DNA of 23,559 bases from an uncultured Collinsella sp. (GTDB lineage Bacteria; Actinomycetota; Coriobacteriia; Coriobacteriales; Coriobacteriaceae). Where the stretch lies: NCBI GenBank assembly GCA_902478945.1, contig CABSMX010000023.1:1-23559 (forward strand), given 5' to 3'. Position numbers and translations under genes: made by a program. Below are positions 1 to 6,838 of this stretch, one piece after another (the stretch's first letter is position 1; every line of letters starts with the position of its first letter). The notes under the pieces are model-generated. The model was not told the DNA's origin. It worked only from the letters and a program-made list of their open reading frames with translations, and did no database searches.

Positions 1-18
1 CATGCGAACCTCCAGTCC

Positions 19-35
19 GGACCGCTTCACGGTCC
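19..35. repeat. Short hairpin downstream of the toxin gene
   Basis: Perfect 6-bp inverted repeat (GGACCG at 19-24, CGGTCC at 30-35) with a 5-nt loop. On the plus strand it is followed by AACTTTCT, so it could be a weak terminator for a gene entering from the left. On the minus strand no T-tract follows, so it is a poor terminator for the toxin gene. Bases 1-96 hold no gene that I can support. Confidence 0.3.
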
Positions 36-96
36 AACTTTCTGTCCGCACCCCCATCCAGGAACTATTTCACCGCAACTTAGAAGGGGATGGGGA

Positions 97-552
97 TTAG
101 CTGCGGGGGCGGTGGCGGAGTTTGTCGATGGTGGAGTCGGTGCTTCGGCTGCGGGCGTCGGCGGCGGTTTGGCGTTTACGGCGGTAATCGATCATGCCTT
201 GGATGATGGGCTTGCCAAAGCTCACGACATCATCGTTGTAGATGGCGGTTCGGGCTGCGAGGAGGCAGTCGGTAAAGTCCATATGGGTCTTGCCGAAGAG
301 TTTGACGGCAAGGGCGACAACGGTGGGCTCGTCGACCATGACGTCATCGAGCAGCCTTTTCATGGCCGCAGCAATTTCAACGCGGGGAACCTTATAGACG
401 TCGCGCAGCGTGACCACGACGCGCGTGATGATTTCGGGGTAGACACGTGCGGTGCGCGTGGCGATGACCTTGGCGGCGCGCGGTGACAGGACCTCGTCGT
501 CGTCAAGCAGGTAGCGCAGGATGACGGTCTCGTCGATGATGGTGCTACTCAT
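97..552 (-). CDS. PIN-domain (VapC-like) toxin of a type II TA pair
   Basis: A 151-residue protein with a PIN-type ribonuclease fold. The N-terminus IIDETVILRYLLDDD resembles the usual VDTNVILRYLL start, with the first metal-binding Asp at D7. A later DFTDCLLAA segment (D92, D95) matches the conserved DFADALLAA block. Family members are toxins that cleave RNA, often tRNA, when freed from their antitoxin. The ATG at 552-550 lies inside the end of the upstream antitoxin gene (8-nt overlap, different frame), which is typical translational coupling. Oddities: the DTN triad reads DET, and the second acidic position (usually an Glu before a VVYVL-like strand) reads R44, so activity may be reduced. 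E40 is nearby and could substitute. The family call is fairly sure; activity is uncertain. Confidence 0.75.
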   Translation of the reverse strand: MSSTIIDETVILRYLLDDDEVLSPRAAKVIATRTARVYPEIITRVVVTLRDVYKVPRVEIAAAMKRLLDDVMVDEPTVVALAVKLFGKTHMDFTDCLLAARTAIYNDDVVSFGKPIIQGMIDYRRKRQTAADARSRSTDSTIDKLRHRPRS

Positions 553-868
553 GGATATCTACTTCCTCGGGACCCAAAACCGACTCGTCGCTTTCTGTGG
601 CTAGGTATTCAATCCAGGCATTGCGCTCCTCGGAGCGGCGATTGGGGTCCCCATATGCTTTGAGCAGTCCATAGGCGGCCGTGCCGTCCTTGGAGCGCAC
701 GGCGACCGGCTGAAAGGGGAGCTTGCGCATCAAAATACTCTGCGCGACAAATAGACGGACAGCCTCGGCGAGCGATGTGCCCATGGCGTCGTAGAGACGT
801 TCGGCATGCTGCTTGTCTTCCTCGCGAATGCGCACCTGCAGGATGGCTCGTTTTTGAGTCGATGACAT
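545..868 (-). CDS. RelB/DinJ-like antitoxin
   Basis: A 107-residue protein. Its N-terminal half (AILQVRIREEDKQHAERLYD, then an MGTSLAEAVRLF helix-turn-helix) is characteristic of ribbon-helix-helix antitoxins of the RelB/DinJ type. These bind operator DNA as dimers and neutralise the partner toxin with the C-terminal half. I chose the ATG at 868-866 because GGGAGG at 880-875 sits 6 nt upstream; a GTG at 871 would be only 3 nt from it. The stop codon (547-545) overlaps the toxin start, so the two genes form one operon, antitoxin first. Pairing a RelB/DinJ-type antitoxin with a PIN toxin is a mixed module; such pairings are known. Two inverted repeats at 895-910 and 919-932 are plausible operators. 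Confidence 0.75.
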   Translation of the reverse strand: MSSTQKRAILQVRIREEDKQHAERLYDAMGTSLAEAVRLFVAQSILMRKLPFQPVAVRSKDGTAAYGLLKAYGDPNRRSEERNAWIEYLATESDESVLGPEEVDIHE

Positions 869-894
869 CACTGGCCTCCCTTAATGAGCGTGCA

Positions 895-910
895 ATTTGA
901 ATAGTCAAAT
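895..910. promoter_or_regulatory. Inverted repeat upstream of the antitoxin, candidate operator
   Basis: ATTTGA (895-900) and TCAAAT (905-910) are perfect 6-bp arms around a 4-bp spacer, 27 nt upstream of the antitoxin start. This is where ribbon-helix-helix antitoxins usually bind to autorepress. The position supports an operator; function is inferred. Confidence 0.4.
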
Positions 911-918
911 ACAACATC

Positions 919-932
919 GGCTAATAATAGCC
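919..932. promoter_or_regulatory. Second inverted repeat upstream of the antitoxin
   Basis: GGCTA (919-923) and TAGCC (928-932) are perfect 5-bp arms around ATAA. It lies 8 bp from the 895-910 repeat, so the two could be paired operator sites for the antitoxin. A TTGTAA on the minus strand (942-937) is a possible -35, but I see no good -10 at the right distance. Confidence 0.35.
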
Positions 933-1093
933 AATCTTACAACCACTACTTTATTGCACTAGAGTAATTGAGTGTAAACGATATTACAAACGTACTACAT
1001 CCTTCAGAAACGAGCGTGAAATCTCCCTTGGATGTACGCATGTAATACACTCACCTTTATAGCTTCTAGAGAATAATTCCAACCTGCCAAAAC

Positions 1094-1119
1094 CCCTGCA
1101 ATACACTCGTATTGCAGGG
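1094..1119. promoter_or_regulatory. 11-bp perfect inverted repeat upstream of hydN, candidate operator
   Basis: CCCTGCAATAC (1094-1104) and GTATTGCAGGG (1109-1119) are perfect arms around ACTC. No T-tract follows on either strand, so it is not a standard terminator. It lies about 30 bp upstream of a possible -10 (1151-1156), a normal place for an activator or repressor site. Part of the left arm and loop (TGCAATACACTCGT, 1097-1110) is repeated with changes at 1041-1054 (TGTAATACACTCAC), suggesting several sites for one regulator. Confidence 0.5.
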
Positions 1120-1172
1120 CCTATGCTCAAGTTTGCCCCCTGCAACTTCGTATATTTAACCTGTATATCGTT

Positions 1173-1290
1173 GGAGGAATTCTATCGAAGTGCCTGTTTC
1201 GCCGCATGCACTCGATACGTCGATGCCGGACCACGGGCGGTCCGGGGCAACGTCGACAGGGTCTCTCCGGCATGGGATTCAGGAGGGAGT
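1173..1290 (+). promoter_or_regulatory. Structured 5' leader of hydN-fdhF, possible cis-regulatory RNA
   Basis: A strong Shine-Dalgarno-like GGAGGA (1173-1178) lies about 120 nt before the real hydN start, while hydN has its own AGGAGGG (1281-1287). Between them CCGGACC/GGTCCGG (1226-1232 and 1239-1245) forms a perfect 7-bp hairpin with a 6-nt loop. It can be extended by TGCC/GGCA and GTCGA/TCGAC with a small bulge. CATGC (1205-1209) can pair with GCATG (1270-1274), closing a larger domain. CCTG (1193-1196) could pair with CAGG (1280-1283), at the hydN ribosome site. An open frame from GTG 1190 runs into hydN, so a leader peptide or extended protein cannot be excluded. Confidence 0.35.
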
Positions 1291-1297
1291 GAACAAC

Positions 1298-1816
1298 ATG
1301 GGCAATAAACGAGTCGTGGCTGATTCCTCACGCTGCATTGGGTGCCAAACCTGTATGGCGGCGTGCATCGAGGCACACGATATTCCCGGCAACATCGCCG
1401 CGCCGCGCCTGCGCGTGACGCGTACGTACGAGATCTCCGCACCGGTGGCATGCCACCACTGCGAGGACGCTCCGTGCGCCAAGGCCTGTCCTACGGGCGC
1501 CTTGTTCTTTGATCCAAAGAACCATCGCATCGGCGTCAACGAGGACAACTGCATCGGCTGCAAGAGCTGCGTCATGGCATGCCCCTTTGGCGCCGTGAGC
1601 GTGGCGACCACGCAGGTCCCCGTCTTGATGGGCGACGTTCGCGTGGGTTCGCAGACTAAGAGCTTCGTGCTCAAGTGCGACCTGTGCGTGGACCGTCCCG
1701 GCGGTCCGGCGTGTGCCGAGGCGTGCCCGACCAAGGGTCTCACCCTGGTAGACGAGGAGCGCCTGGCAGAACTGACTGCCGAGCGTGCCCGCGCCACCAT
1801 CGAAAACGAGGCGTAA
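1298..1816 (+). CDS. hydN: HydN-like four-cluster ferredoxin electron carrier
   Basis: A 172-residue, soluble, HydN/HycB-type ferredoxin protein, close to the 175 residues of E. coli HydN. Four Cys groups each supply ligands for 4Fe-4S clusters: C13/C16/C19/C23, C52/C55/C60/C64, C85/C88/C91/C95 and C127/C130/C139/C143. Its likely role is carrying electrons from formate dehydrogenase H. The start at 1298 is set by AGGAGGG at 1281-1287 and by alignment of MGNKRVVADSSRCIGC with the MNRFIIADASKCIGC start of HydN. An upstream in-frame GTG (1190) would add 36 residues unlike the family. It leads the formate block, 75 bp before fdhF. HycB/HyfA is the alternative name, but the separate gene at 4193 fits HyfA better. 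Confidence 0.88.
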   Translation: MGNKRVVADSSRCIGCQTCMAACIEAHDIPGNIAAPRLRVTRTYEISAPVACHHCEDAPCAKACPTGALFFDPKNHRIGVNEDNCIGCKSCVMACPFGAVSVATTQVPVLMGDVRVGSQTKSFVLKCDLCVDRPGGPACAEACPTKGLTLVDEERLAELTAERARATIENEA

Positions 1817-1852
1817 GCGTTGGGGCGACAAGCCCAATGATTGTCAAATAAG

Positions 1853-1868
1853 TACCGAGTATTCGGTA
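1853..1868. repeat. Hairpin before the fdhF ribosome site
   Basis: TACCGA (1853-1858) and TCGGTA (1863-1868) are perfect 6-bp arms with a GTAT loop, ending 12 nt before the fdhF Shine-Dalgarno (AGGAGG, 1881-1886). There is no T-tract, so it is more likely an mRNA structure or processing element than a terminator. A weaker TTGGG/CCCAA pair lies just upstream (about 1820-1837). Confidence 0.35.
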
Positions 1869-1891
1869 GCAGAGAAAGGAAGGAGGGTGTC

Positions 1892-4114
1892 ATGGAGAAG
1901 CATAAAGTGATTTGCCCGTACTGCGGCGCCGGTTGCCAGTTTAACCTCTTGGTCCAAAACGGCCAGGTCGTGGGTACCGAACCGCTCAACGGCATCACCA
2001 ACCAGAGCGAGCTGTGCCTTAAGGGCATGAGCGGCTACGACTTCATCAACGACACCAAGATCTTGACTCCTCGCGTACTGCACCCGATGATCCGCCGCAC
2101 TAAGGGCGCGGATCTTGAGCGCGTAAGCTGGGACGAGGCACTGGATTTCACCGCATCTAAGATGCAGGCCATAATTGACGAATATGGTCCTAACGCTGTC
2201 ATGACCACCGGCTCTTCGCGAGGCGGCGGCAATGAGGCGAACTACGTCATGCAGAAGTTTACGCGTGCGTGCATCGGCACCCACAGCGTAGACAACTGCG
2301 CCCGTACTTGACACGGCCCTACTGTCCTCGGTCTGATGGACACGGTTGGTTCAGGTTGCATGTCATGCTCCATCCCCGGTATGGAGGATGCGGGCTGCAT
2401 TTTCCTCTTCGGCTATAACCCTGCCGATTCGCACCCCATCGTCGCAAGGCGTATCGTGCGAGCCAAAGAAAAGGGTTGCAAGATCATCGTCGCCGACCCG
2501 CGCCATATCGAAACCGCGCGTATCGCCGATCTCTACCTTCCGATCAAGAACGGTTGCAACGTCGCGTTCCTCAACGCCTTTGCCAACTGCTTGGTCAACG
2601 ATGGCCTCTACGACAAGGAATTCGTCGCCGAGCATACGAACGGCTTTGACGAGTGGTGGGAGACCATCAAGAACTACACTCCCGAATCCGTACAGGACAT
2701 CACGGGTGTCGAGCCCGCGTTGATCCACCAAGCTGCCGAGATGTACGCCACGGCGAAGCCCTCTGCCATCATTGGCTGGGGTATGGGCGTATGCCAGCAG
2801 AAGCAGAACCTGAAGACGGTGCACACCATCGCCTCCATCGCCTGCGTTGCCGGCCAGATCGGCAAACCCAATTCCGGCCTCGCGCCCGTGCGCGGTCAGA
2901 ATAACGTCCAGGGCTCCTGTGATATGGGCATGCTGCCCAACCTGTACCCTGGCTACCAGAAAGTCACCGACCCGGCAGTGCGTGCCAAGTTTGCCAAGGC
3001 TTGGGGCGTGCCCGAGGAAAAGCTCCCGCTCGAGGAGGGCTACAAGCTCACCGACCTGGGCCACCTGGTCGACGAGGGCAAGGTGCACTGCTTCTACAAC
3101 TACGGCGAGGACCCGGTGCAGACCGAGCCCGATTCGGCCGGTATGCGCAAGACGCTCTCCGAGCTGGATCTGTTCATTTGCCAGGACATCTTTATGACGC
3201 AGACGACCATGCTCGCCGACGTCATCCTGCCTGCCACCTCTTGGGGCGAGCACGAGGGTGTCTTTACCGCATCCGACCGTAGCTTCCAGCACTTTGACGC
3301 GGCCGTTCCGCCCAAGGGCGAGTGCCGTCACGACTGGGAGATCTTCGCGGACCTGTCCACGCGTATGGGTTACCCCATGCACTACGACAACACCGAGCAG
3401 ATCTGGAACGAGTGCATTAGCCTGTGCCCCAACTTTGTGGGTGCAACCTACGAGAAGATGGTTCCCGAGGGCGGCTACGCCCAGTGGCCGGTCAAGAGCA
3501 CCGATGTGAACGACCACGGTACGCCCGACATGTTCGCTGGTGGCAAGTTCACCACCAAGGACGGCCGCGCCAACCTGATGGCGCACGACTGGGAGGCGCC
3601 CTCCGAGCTTCCCGACGATGAGTACCCGCTCATCCTGTGCACCGTCCGCGAGGTCGGCCACTATAGCTGCCGCTCGATGACCGGCAACTGCAAGACGCTG
3701 GCGCTGCTTGCCGACGAGCCCGGCTTTGTCCGCATGAATCCCGCGGACGCCCAGGCACGCGGCATCAAGAATGGCGACATCGTCTCGGTCCACAGCCGCC
3801 GTGGCCAGGTATATAGCCGCGCCGACGTGAGCGATCGCATCAACAAGGGCACGGTCTACATGACCTACCAGTGGTGGATCGGCAAGTGCAACGAGCTGAC
3901 CATGCACAAGGTCGACCCGGTCTCGCATACGCCCGAGGACAAGTTCTCCGCCTGCCAGGTCGACGCTATCGCCGACCAGGTCTGGGCTGAGGGCGAGGTG
4001 GAGCGTCAGTACACCGAGCTCAAGCAGGCTCTGGTGGACGCAGCCGCTCCCCAGGATGTTGAGCCCGGCGCCGCCAAGTTCGACGACGAGACGCACGTGA
4101 ACCAAATCGTGTAG
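1892..4114 (+). CDS. fdhF: Formate dehydrogenase H, selenocysteine-containing catalytic subunit
   Basis: A cytoplasmic molybdoenzyme that oxidises formate to CO2 in formate hydrogenlyase. Read through the UGA at 2309-2311 it is 740 residues (E. coli FdhF 715). The numbering matches E. coli closely: C8, C11, C15 and C42 bind the 4Fe-4S cluster, K44 follows, and Sec140 is followed by His141 in CARTUHGP. Beyond it are FLFGYNPADSHPIV and IIVADPR (molybdopterin binding) and DVILPATSWGEHEGVFTASD, all FdhF-like. Conceptual translation that stops at UGA splits it into two false ORFs (to 2311 and from 2336). The ATG at 1892 follows AGGAGG at 1881. It needs the SECIS, SelA, SelB and tRNA-Sec encoded downstream, and bis-MGD from MobA. 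No Tat signal is seen. Confidence 0.96.
2309..2346 (+). promoter_or_regulatory. UGA selenocysteine codon and bacterial SECIS hairpin
   Basis: The in-frame TGA at 2309-2311 is followed by CACGGCCC, as in E. coli fdhF. An apical stem forms from 2324-2329 and 2335-2341: GUCC pairs with GGAC, then UC with GA, with U2337 bulged. The loop is GGUCU (2330-2334). The GGUCU begins 18 nt after the UGA, the same spacing as in E. coli fdhF, and is the part bound by the SelB C-terminal winged-helix domains. The bulge position differs from the E. coli element. Confidence 0.9.
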
Positions 4115-4135
4115 TCCCGTTCTCGTTGGCTTTTT

Positions 4136-4178
4136 GGGCCGGGCGTCCAAGCGCATCGGACGCCCGGCCCGTTATTTT
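4136..4178 (+). terminator. Strong GC hairpin between fdhF and hyfA, attenuator or terminator
   Basis: A perfect 13-bp stem (4136-4148 with 4158-4170) and 9-nt loop are followed by GTTATTTT, a weak T-tract. It begins 21 bp after the fdhF stop, inside the 78-bp gap before hyfA. It may end part of the hydN-fdhF transcripts or protect their 3' ends, letting fdhF be expressed above the hydrogenase genes. The short T-run makes full termination less certain. Confidence 0.65.
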
Positions 4179-4192
4179 GAAAGGAAGTGGGG

Positions 4193-4810
4193 ATGAACCG
4201 CTTCATCGATATCAACCCGGAGAGGTGCATCGGCTGCGGAACATGCCAGTCCGCCTGTGCAGATGCCCACCGGATGCAGGGTCTTCAGGACACGCCGCGT
4301 CTGGCGCTCGTGAAGACCGGCGGCATTTCGGCCGCCCTGGCCTGCCACCATTGCGAGGGTGCCCCTTGCGCCGAGGTCTGCCCGGTGAACGCCATCGAGC
4401 ACGATGGCGACCGCATCCACGTTAAGGAGCAGGAGTGCATCGGGTGCAGGCTGTGCGCCATCGCGTGCCCCTTCGGCGCCATCCATCCGGACGGCACGTC
4501 TATTGCCGGTGTCGCAGGCATGTGCGACCCGACGCCTTCGTACCCTAAGTCCCTGAGCAGCCTGCTTACGTGGGCGCCCGGCCAGTACACCTGTGCCGTC
4601 AAGTGCGACCTGTGCGCCTTCGACCCCGAGGGTCCGCACTGCGTGGCGGCTTGCCCCACCAAGGCGCTCACCGTCATGGGCGGCGCGGCAGATCGCGAAC
4701 TCGACGAGGCCAAGCGCCTGCGCTCGATCGAAAACGGTCCGGTCGTCGACGTTACCGCTGTGGCCCAGGGCCTGTCCGAGAAAGCAGAAGGGAGCGTAAA
4801 CAATGGATAG
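4193..4810 (+). CDS. hyfA: Hydrogenase-4 electron-transfer subunit HyfA, 4x[4Fe-4S]
   Basis: A 205-residue ferredoxin-like subunit, the same length as E. coli HyfA. It carries electrons between formate dehydrogenase and the hydrogenase module on the cytoplasmic side. Ligand groups are C12/C15/C18/C22, C51/C54/C59/C63, C82/C85/C88/C92 and C138/C141/C150/C154. The start MNRFIDINPERCIGC, the HRMQGLQDTPRLALVKT stretch and the WAPG...VKCDLC segment resemble HyfA more than HydN. The ATG at 4193 follows AAGGAAG (4181-4187); a GTG at 4187 overlaps that ribosome site and is rejected. The stop overlaps hyfB by 8 nt, indicating coupled translation. Confidence 0.92.
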   Translation: MNRFIDINPERCIGCGTCQSACADAHRMQGLQDTPRLALVKTGGISAALACHHCEGAPCAEVCPVNAIEHDGDRIHVKEQECIGCRLCAIACPFGAIHPDGTSIAGVAGMCDPTPSYPKSLSSLLTWAPGQYTCAVKCDLCAFDPEGPHCVAACPTKALTVMGGAADRELDEAKRLRSIENGPVVDVTAVAQGLSEKAEGSVNNG

Positions 4811-6821
4811 CATGACGCTGTTTGTCGCATCGCTTGCCGTCTCGTGCATCGGTGCGCTCGCCTCGGTTCTGCTGATCAAGGCCGATAACGCCGCCAAGAC
4901 CGCCGGCTGCCTAATCGGCGCCGTCGCGGCCGTGCTGTCGTTCATCGCGGGCCTCGAGGCCGTGCTTGGCGACGTTTCGTCCCTCAACACGGTCTTCTTT
5001 TTCCCGTTCGCCCGTCTCGAGCTCTTGCTCAACGGCCTTGCGGGCCTGATCGTGGTCCTCATCTCAATCCTCGCCTTTGCGGGCTTCATCTACGGTCTGT
5101 CCTACTTCGATGAGTACCCGGGCAAGGTCGGGCGCGCCGGTTTCTTCATGAACACCTTCGTCGCCTCGATGATGCTCGTCATCACCGCCGACAACGTGTT
5201 CTGGTTCCTGGTCGCCTTTGAGCTCATGTCCCTTACGAGCTACTTCCTTGTCGTTATCGAGGAGAACAAGAACTCCATTAGGGGCGGTTGGCTCTACTTC
5301 GTCATCGCGCACGTGGGCTTTGTCCTTATCATGGCGAGCTTCCTGCTCATGACCAACGGCGTGGGCGGTTCCTTCAGCTTCAGTGATTTCCGTACGCATG
5401 ACTTTGGACCCGCCGTCTCCTCCGCGTGCTTCGTCCTCGCGTTCTTCGGATTCGGCGCAAAGGCCGGTATCATCCCGCTGCACTCCTGGCTGCCCCAGGC
5501 GCACCCCGAGGCGCCGTCCAACGTGTCCGCCCTCATGTCCGGCGGCATGATCAAGATCGGCATCCTGGGAATCCTCAAGGTCGGTCTCGACCTGCTCGCG
5601 GGTTCGGGCGTCCAGCTCTGGTGGGGCCTCATGGTCCTGGTCTTCGGATCCATCTCGTCGGTCCTGGGCGTCGTCTACGCCCTCCACGAGCACGACATTA
5701 AGCGCCTGCTGGCCTACCACTCCGTCGAGAACATCGGCATCATCTTGCTCGGTGTCGGCGCGTCCATGACGGCGCACGCCCTGGGCAACGACGTCATCGC
5801 GACGATCGCGCTCATGGCCGCCCTCTACCACACGCTCAACCACGCCATGTTCAAGGGCGAGCTGTTCCTCGGCGCGGGCTCCCTGCTCTATGCCACGGGT
5901 ACGCGCAACATGGAGAAGATGGGCGGCCTGTTCCGCCGTATGCCGGTCACGGCCGTCTGCTTCCTCATCGGTGCCCTTGCCATCTCGGCTATCCCGCCGC
6001 TCAACGGCTTCGTTTCCGAGTGGTTCACCTACCAATCCCTGTTCAACATCTCGACGCTCTCCGACCCGGTCGTCATGGTGTTCGCCGTCGCCTCAGCGGC
6101 CGCCCTCGCCATCACCGGTGCCCTGGCCGTCACGTGCTTCGTGAAGGCCTACGGCGTCTCGTTCGCGAGCAGCCCTCGTTCCCAGGAGGCCGCGAACGCC
6201 AAGGAGTCCCCGGCTCCGATGTTGTTCTCGCAGATGCTCCTCGCGGCCATCTGCGTGGTGCTGGGAATCGGCTCTCCCGTCATCGCCCCGGTTCTGGGCG
6301 ACGTCGCCCAGAGCGTGCTTGCCGGCTCTGCCATCACAGCCACCTCGGGCGTGTCTCTGGTGAACGAGATTTCCGGTGCCGCCACCTCCACCCCCGCGAT
6401 CGCCATCGCGCTCGTGGTCCTCACCGGCCTCGCGTTCGTGTTGAGGTCCTGCCTCGGCACCAAGGCCCCCGCTAAGAAGACCGACCCTTGGGCGTGCGGC
6501 TACGAGCCCAACGAGCACATGCCCGTCGTCGCCACGAGCTTCGCGTCAGACGTAGAGCTCTTCATGGGCCCGCTCTACACCCTGCGCGAGGTATGCACCA
6601 AGATCTGCTGGTCCATCGCGCACGTGTTCCAGAAGCTCACCGGTGTCGCCCAGGGCGTTGAGCCCCTGCCCGACCGCTTCCTGGTCGATGCACCGAGCGA
6701 GGGTGCCGATAAGCTGGCCGGCCTCGCCTCCAAGATCGAGGGCGGCAACTACTCCGTATACATCTGCTACATCGTCGCGGCGCTCGTGGTCTTCCTCGTG
6801 CTCGCCGTGGTCATGGTCTAG
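4803..6821 (+). CDS. hyfB: Hydrogenase-4 membrane subunit HyfB (NuoL/antiporter-like)
   Basis: A 672-residue polytopic membrane protein, the same length as E. coli HyfB. It belongs to the NuoL/M/N-MrpA antiporter-like family and probably forms an ion channel in the membrane arm. Diagnostic segments include GAKAGIIPLHSWLPQAHPEA (about 215-235), the HEHDIKRLLAYHSVENIGII broken-helix region (about 297-316) and PPLNGFVSEW (about 399-408). A polar C-terminal part (DPWACGYEP onward) precedes one last hydrophobic helix. The ATG at 4803 overlaps the end of hyfA, with AGAAGGGAG upstream. hyfC follows after 17 bp. Whether it pumps ions cannot be read from sequence. Confidence 0.93.
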   Translation: MDSMTLFVASLAVSCIGALASVLLIKADNAAKTAGCLIGAVAAVLSFIAGLEAVLGDVSSLNTVFFFPFARLELLLNGLAGLIVVLISILAFAGFIYGLSYFDEYPGKVGRAGFFMNTFVASMMLVITADNVFWFLVAFELMSLTSYFLVVIEENKNSIRGGWLYFVIAHVGFVLIMASFLLMTNGVGGSFSFSDFRTHDFGPAVSSACFVLAFFGFGAKAGIIPLHSWLPQAHPEAPSNVSALMSGGMIKIGILGILKVGLDLLAGSGVQLWWGLMVLVFGSISSVLGVVYALHEHDIKRLLAYHSVENIGIILLGVGASMTAHALGNDVIATIALMAALYHTLNHAMFKGELFLGAGSLLYATGTRNMEKMGGLFRRMPVTAVCFLIGALAISAIPPLNGFVSEWFTYQSLFNISTLSDPVVMVFAVASAAALAITGALAVTCFVKAYGVSFASSPRSQEAANAKESPAPMLFSQMLLAAICVVLGIGSPVIAPVLGDVAQSVLAGSAITATSGVSLVNEISGAATSTPAIAIALVVLTGLAFVLRSCLGTKAPAKKTDPWACGYEPNEHMPVVATSFASDVELFMGPLYTLREVCTKICWSIAHVFQKLTGVAQGVEPLPDRFLVDAPSEGADKLAGLASKIEGGNYSVYICYIVAALVVFLVLAVVMV

Positions 6822-6838
6822 AGAGGGGAGAGGATATT

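Larger units (their letters stand above)
869..1297. other. AT-rich divergent intergenic region
   Basis: This 429-bp gap between the minus-strand TA pair and plus-strand hydN has no convincing gene. From about 890 to 1190 it is clearly more AT-rich than the coding DNA. It holds the TA operator repeats, three TACACTC heptamers (970-976 on the minus strand, 1046-1052 and 1102-1108 on the plus strand), a TACATCC/GGATGTA inverted repeat (996-1002 and 1030-1036), a long inverted repeat (1094-1119) and a structured leader. TATATT at 1151-1156 is a possible -10 for hydN, but no good -35 accompanies it, which would fit an activator-dependent promoter. Confidence 0.6.

Noticed and set aside
1122..1137. 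Sigma-54 promoter (GG-N10-GC) before hydN, as in the E. coli formate regulon
   Set aside because: TTGC is present at 1133-1136, but the -24 position reads TATGCT with no GG, and sigma-54 is generally absent from Actinomycetota.
1190..1297. N-terminal extension of HydN or a leader peptide from GTG 1190
   Set aside because: The extension does not resemble HydN, and hydN has its own AGGAGGG before ATG 1298. It is kept only as a possibility in the leader entry.
2336..4114. Separate gene starting at ATG 2336 for the larger part of formate dehydrogenase
   Set aside because: It is the same frame as 1892-2311 after the UGA. Its apparent start lies inside the SECIS, and the joined protein matches FdhF without a break.
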